Positions 29,802 through 32,995 of a DNA stretch of 32,995 bases are shown piece after piece. The position numbers and the translations under genes are program-made. The notes under the pieces were generated by a model that saw nothing but the letters and a program-made list of their open reading frames with translations, was not told the DNA's origin and ran no database searches. The first letter of the stretch is position 1. Every line of letters begins with the position of its first letter. Source of the DNA: Candidatus Parcubacteria bacterium (lineage in GTDB: Bacteria; Patescibacteriota; Minisyncoccia; Minisyncoccales; JAGLUP01); contig JAGLUP010000003.1 of the NCBI GenBank assembly GCA_023134715.1, positions 66,019-99,013 of the forward strand. The letters run 5' to 3'.

Positions 29802-30581
29802 ATGTTTAATTTTAAAAATAAAACAATTATTATTACTGGCGGCGCAGGATTAATTGGCAGCGCATTTTCAAAAGCATGCTCAAAACATTATGCGAATGTT
29901 GTTATCGTAGATATTGATGAAAAAAAAGGGGATAATTTAGTTAAAGAATTAAAAAAAGAGACCGGAAGTGAAAATATAATATTCCAGAGATGCGATATTA
30001 CAAGCATTAATGATATTCAAGATTTGATAAATATTACATTAAATAAATTCAAAACAATTGATGCGCTTATAAACAATGCATATCCGAGAAACAAAAATTA
30101 TGGCAGGAAATTTGAGGATGTCACTTATGGAGATTTTTGCGAAAATGTGAATATGCACCTTGGAGGATATTTCTTAATAACAAAAGAAATATCAAAAGTT
30201 ATGATTAAACAGAATAATGGAAATATAATTAATATGGCTTCTATTTATGGATTTTCTGCTCCGGATTTTGAGATTTATAAAAAAACAAATATGACAATGC
30301 CTGTAGAATACGCAGCCATAAAAGGAGCCATAATAAATTTAACCAGGTATTTAGCGTCTTATTTAGGAAAGCATAATATTAGAGTGAATGCCATTTCTCC
30401 TGGCGGAGTTTTTAATAATCAGTCCCCAGAATTTGTTAAGAAATATTGTGAAAAAGTTGTTTTGGAAAAAAGAATGGCGAGCACAGATGATTTGACAGGA
30501 GTTTTAGTGTTTTTATTGTCTGATGCTTCAAAATATATTACTGGACAGAATATTATAGTAGACGGAGGATTTACATTATAA
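29802..30581 (+). CDS. ptmA: PtmA-like short-chain dehydrogenase
   Basis: This 259-residue classical SDR has the cofactor loop TGGAGLIGSAF (11-21), Asp-based NAD preference (VIVDID), NNAY near 91, catalytic Ser147 in MASIYG, Tyr170 and Lys174 in VEYAAIKGA, and the end GQNIIVDGGFTL. The stretch NAYPRNKNYGRKF, then DFCENVNMHLGGYFL, and the 23-residue gap between Ser and Tyr are as I recall for PtmA of Campylobacter flagellin glycosylation loci. The reaction catalysed by PtmA-type SDRs is not one I can state with certainty. The gene follows the class III aminotransferase and is presumably its partner in sugar modification. Confidence 0.85.
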   Translation: MFNFKNKTIIITGGAGLIGSAFSKACSKHYANVVIVDIDEKKGDNLVKELKKETGSENIIFQRCDITSINDIQDLINITLNKFKTIDALINNAYPRNKNYGRKFEDVTYGDFCENVNMHLGGYFLITKEISKVMIKQNNGNIINMASIYGFSAPDFEIYKKTNMTMPVEYAAIKGAIINLTRYLASYLGKHNIRVNAISPGGVFNNQSPEFVKKYCEKVVLEKRMASTDDLTGVLVFLLSDASKYITGQNIIVDGGFTL

Positions 30582-30604
30582 AAAAAGACGAGTTTTTTCT
30601 CGCC
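30578..30604 (-). terminator. Minus-strand terminator for the DMT transporter gene
   Basis: On the minus strand GGCGAG and CTCGTC pair around six A (30604-30587) and are followed by a run of T (30586-30578). It overlaps the ptmA stop codon. On the plus strand it lacks a T-tract. Confidence 0.6.
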
Positions 30605-30638
30605 CATAAATTTTTGTTCTTTTTATCTCAGTAAAACT

Positions 30639-31508
30639 TTATCTTAGCAAAACCAGGATTGTTCCGATAATTCCTATTGTAAAACCAAACCACTCTTTTC
30701 TAGAAAGCCCCTTTCTTTCTTTAAAAATAGACCAACCCAGCAGGACTGGAATTATAGTAATAAACAGTCCTCGCAAAGGAAGCACCATGCTGACAGGACC
30801 TCCTAATTGGAAAGTCCAATAGAGAGCGAAAAGGGATCCCAGAATAGCCAAACTTAAAGGAAACACTAATAGGATTGTTTTTCTAGATGCTTGAAGTGGA
30901 TTTTGTTTTTCTAATCTCAGAATTGGCAGGGCGCCCAAGAAAGCTCCTCCATACCATCCCATAAGAAAAGTTCCTTGAGAAACAGTAAAAGAAAACAACT
31001 TCATTAAGAAACCGGCCACTCCGAAAATTAGAATCATCGCTAAGGTAAATAAGAACCACTTTTTATTGAAAATTTCCTTTATTTTTCCATCATTGCCTGT
31101 TGATGACCGGAAAAGCCAAATTGCTGAGAAACAAAGTGCTGCCCCTAAGATTAATTGGATATTCCAGAGATTAATTTCTCCCAAGAATATCATTGCTAAT
31201 CCTATCGCCGTAACTTCCATTAAGGGAAAAAATAAAACGGTTTTACTAAGACTTATATCAAATGCTCGCCACTGACAGTAGTTTCCAAAGGTATTTATAA
31301 ATCCCACTGCTCCTATCAGAATAATCACAGAATTTATATTGCCTTTTTCTGAAAACAGGAAGAACAAGATTGATAGACTAACACAAAATAGATACTGATA
31401 AAATATTCCTATGGCTTTTTTAGGCAGTTTGTCAGTGATTACTTTCGTTAAAACCACGCTAACGGTATTTATGACTACCAATAGCCCCAAAGCTAATTGC
31501 CAATACAT
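30639..31508 (-). CDS. EamA/DMT-superfamily transporter
   Basis: This 289-residue integral membrane protein has about ten transmembrane helices in two EamA-like halves (about 1-130 and 150-289). Helices end in short basic loops, and the closing motif GFTIGIIGTILVLL is usual for the family. The start has GGGGTGAT about 5 nt upstream on the minus strand. The superfamily moves small metabolites or nucleotide sugars. It lies on the opposite strand between ptmA and neuB, so a role in exporting or importing a sugar intermediate of this locus is possible, but its separate transcription also allows an unrelated role. Confidence 0.8.
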   Translation of the reverse strand: MYWQLALGLLVVINTVSVVLTKVITDKLPKKAIGIFYQYLFCVSLSILFFLFSEKGNINSVIILIGAVGFINTFGNYCQWRAFDISLSKTVLFFPLMEVTAIGLAMIFLGEINLWNIQLILGAALCFSAIWLFRSSTGNDGKIKEIFNKKWFLFTLAMILIFGVAGFLMKLFSFTVSQGTFLMGWYGGAFLGALPILRLEKQNPLQASRKTILLVFPLSLAILGSLFALYWTFQLGGPVSMVLPLRGLFITIIPVLLGWSIFKERKGLSRKEWFGFTIGIIGTILVLLR

Positions 31509-31612
31509 TTTTAATCACCCCATATTTGTTTTAAATTTTTAATTTACTGTAATGCAATATAATAACATAAATTAATAAAAAGTCAACAAATTTAATTTAA
31601 TTTTTAAAAATA

Positions 31613-32713
31613 ATGAAAATAAAAATAGAAAATAAATTAATAGGTGAAAAAAAACCCTGTTTTATAATAGCTGAAGCAGGAGTTAATCATAACGGCGATT
31701 TAGGATTGGCTAAGAAATTAGTTGATGCGGCAAAGAATGCCGGAGTTGATGTTGTGAAATTTCAGACATTTAAGTCGGAAAAAATCGTAACACCAGACGC
31801 TAAACAGGCGAAATACCAGTCAGAAAACATCGGCAAGAAAGAATCGCAATACGCGATGTTGAAAAGGTTAGAATTGCCTTATTCTAAGTTCAGAGAATTA
31901 AAGGCATATTGCGATCGAAAAGGAATAATTTTTTTATCAACTCCTCATTCTTGCCAGGAAGATGTTGACCTTGTTGCTGAATTGTGTCCGGCTATAAAAG
32001 TTGGCAGTGGCGACTTGACTAATCTACCGATATTAAAATATATTGCCGGTAAAAAATTGCCAATTATTTTATCAACTGGAATGGCAACATTAGAAGAAGT
32101 GAGAGAAGCAGTTGAGACGATTCTGTCAATCAATGAGAAATTGATTTTGCTTCATTGTACAACAAACTACCCAACACCTCTTAATGAGGTCAATCTGAAA
32201 GCTATGCTGACAATGGCAAAAGAATTTGATTTACCCGTAGGTTATTCTGACCACACAGAGGGTATAAATGTTTCTTTAGCTGCTGTTGCTCTCGGTGCTT
32301 GCGTTATTGAGAAGCATTTTACATTAGACAGAAATCTTCCCGGACCAGACCACAAGGCATCACTTGAGCCCTTAGAATTAAAGAAAATGGTTGATGGTAT
32401 AAGAAATATTGAGAAACGACTAAACCAGAAAGAGAACCTGGATAACATTATTACAGAACTAAATATCCCAGAAGCATTAGGAAGCGGAATTAAAAAACCC
32501 AACCCAAGTGAAATTGAAGTTGCTGAAGTAGCCAGAAAAAGCATTGTTGCCGCTGTAGATATAAAAAAAGGAACAAAAATAGTAGAAGAAATGTTGATTA
32601 TAAAGCGACCTGGAATTGGAATTTTGCCAAAATATTTTAATAAAGTCATTGGCAGAATTGTCAAAAAAGACATAAATCAAGACACATTAATTGAATTTAA
32701 AGATTTAAAATGA
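31613..32713 (+). CDS. neuB: Nonulosonic acid synthase (NeuB/LegI-like)
   Basis: The 366-residue enzyme has a TIM-barrel domain (about 1-285) and a C-terminal SAF (antifreeze-like) domain (about 305-366). Visible motifs are FIIAEAGVNHNGD (18-30), VVKFQTF, STPHS, KVGSGDL, LSTGMA, HCTTNYPTP, GYSDHTEG and EKHFTLDR-PGPDH. It condenses phosphoenolpyruvate with an N-acetylmannosamine-type sugar to make a nine-carbon acid. Neu5Ac and legionaminic acid synthases share these motifs, so the product is uncertain. The TGA stop overlaps the ATG of neuC. The gene follows a 104-nt AT-rich gap with TATAAT at 31558-31563 but no clear -35 box, possibly a separate promoter. Confidence 0.93.
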   Translation: MKIKIENKLIGEKKPCFIIAEAGVNHNGDLGLAKKLVDAAKNAGVDVVKFQTFKSEKIVTPDAKQAKYQSENIGKKESQYAMLKRLELPYSKFRELKAYCDRKGIIFLSTPHSCQEDVDLVAELCPAIKVGSGDLTNLPILKYIAGKKLPIILSTGMATLEEVREAVETILSINEKLILLHCTTNYPTPLNEVNLKAMLTMAKEFDLPVGYSDHTEGINVSLAAVALGACVIEKHFTLDRNLPGPDHKASLEPLELKKMVDGIRNIEKRLNQKENLDNIITELNIPEALGSGIKKPNPSEIEVAEVARKSIVAAVDIKKGTKIVEEMLIIKRPGIGILPKYFNKVIGRIVKKDINQDTLIEFKDLK

Positions 32714-32995
32714 AAAAAATTCTTTACATTTCAGGAACAAGAGCAGATTATGGTTTGATGAGGCGCGCTTTATTAACTATAAATAAGCATCCAAAGTTAG
32801 AAGTAGAAGTAATAGCTGCTGGCATGCATTTAATGCCGGAATTTGGCGAGACAATAAAAGAGATTAGAAAAGATAATCTTAAAATTTATAGAATAGACGC
32901 AGTTTATGAAAATGATAATAGAGAATCAAGCTCTTGTTTTATTGGTGAATTTGTTCAACTTTTTGCCAAAAGAATAAAAAGAATAAGACCTGATA
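32710..32995 (+). CDS. neuC: UDP-GlcNAc 2-epimerase, hydrolysing (NeuC/LegG-like), partial
   Basis: The first 95 residues of a longer protein cut by the right edge. It opens with KKILYISGTRADYGLMRRAL, the NeuC signature in which GTRADYG closes the first strand-loop of the GT-B-like fold, and continues with VEVIAAGMHLMPEFGETIKEI, also typical. NeuC-type enzymes hydrolyse and epimerise UDP-GlcNAc to ManNAc; LegG-type ones use a 2,4-diacetamido-6-deoxy substrate. The ATG overlaps the neuB stop (ATGA), so the two are translationally coupled. The catalytic C-terminal half is outside the window. Confidence 0.9.
   Translation, partial: MKKILYISGTRADYGLMRRALLTINKHPKLEVEVIAAGMHLMPEFGETIKEIRKDNLKIYRIDAVYENDNRESSSCFIGEFVQLFAKRIKRIRPD

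Overview
The window looks like a chromosomal segment of a low-GC bacterium of the Candidate Phyla Radiation (Patescibacteria, most likely a parcubacterium-type lineage). This is inferred from the combination of AT-rich codon use, a LamG-fused type IV pilin-like protein, large lamin-tail/DUF1566 surface proteins, an ECF sigma factor with a DUF5667-type membrane partner, a giant peptidoglycan-binding surface protein, a REP-associated transposase of the type common in these genomes, and promoters whose -10 box ends only 6-10 nt before the ATG (near-leaderless mRNAs). No rRNA or tRNA gene was recognised, so the taxonomy is inference.

Layout. 1-4099: the tail of a glycosyltransferase, a small membrane protein, a LamG pseudopilin, an HtrA-type protease and a geranylgeranyl-reductase-family flavoprotein. 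4142-4389: an apparent stand-alone structured RNA with its own promoter and terminator, family unknown. 4427-7866: a ClpB-type AAA+ disaggregase that also carries a ClpP-docking-like LGF tripeptide, followed by an HtrA-fold protein that has lost all three catalytic residues. 7870-9880: an unrecognised gene and a RAYT transposase bracketed by copies of a GGAGCTTAGCTCC palindrome. 9883-14777: two exported or membrane proteins, the second a 1419-residue mosaic of lamin-tail, fibronectin and DUF1566 domains. 14806-20492: a winged-helix regulator, an ECF sigma factor, its probable membrane anti-sigma partner, and an 1149-residue S-layer-like protein. 20600-32995: a surface-glycan locus with an O-antigen ligase/polymerase (minus strand), a small HTH regulator, UDP-HexNAc dehydrogenase, Gmd, a Gmm-like Nudix protein, a second Nudix-like protein (minus), GDP-fucose synthase, NeuA, a class III aminotransferase, a PtmA-like SDR, a DMT transporter (minus), NeuB and the start of NeuC.

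How the genes work together. The right third should supply GDP-fucose (Gmd, Fcl), a UDP-N-acetylhexosaminuronate (WbpA-like) and a CMP-activated nonulosonic (sialic/legionaminic-type) acid (NeuC, NeuB, NeuA), with an aminotransferase plus PtmA-like SDR that suggest an additional amino modification. These sugars would be assembled and transferred outside the membrane by the O-antigen-ligase-like protein. The middle third builds the surface itself, probably under the ECF sigma/anti-sigma pair.

The most unusual feature is a scatter of GC-rich palindromes. Some copies lie around the RAYT gene. Others, of the same or different sequence, sit in frame inside unrelated proteins: HtrA, the lamin-tail protein, the anti-sigma protein and the O-antigen ligase. 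One copy provides the stop codon of the sigma factor and one forms a terminator-like hairpin inside the anti-sigma gene. This resembles the protein-embedded palindromic elements known from Rickettsia. The other strong candidates for follow-up are the unassigned RNA at 4177-4389, the ClpB with an LGF tripeptide, and the nonulosonate cassette.
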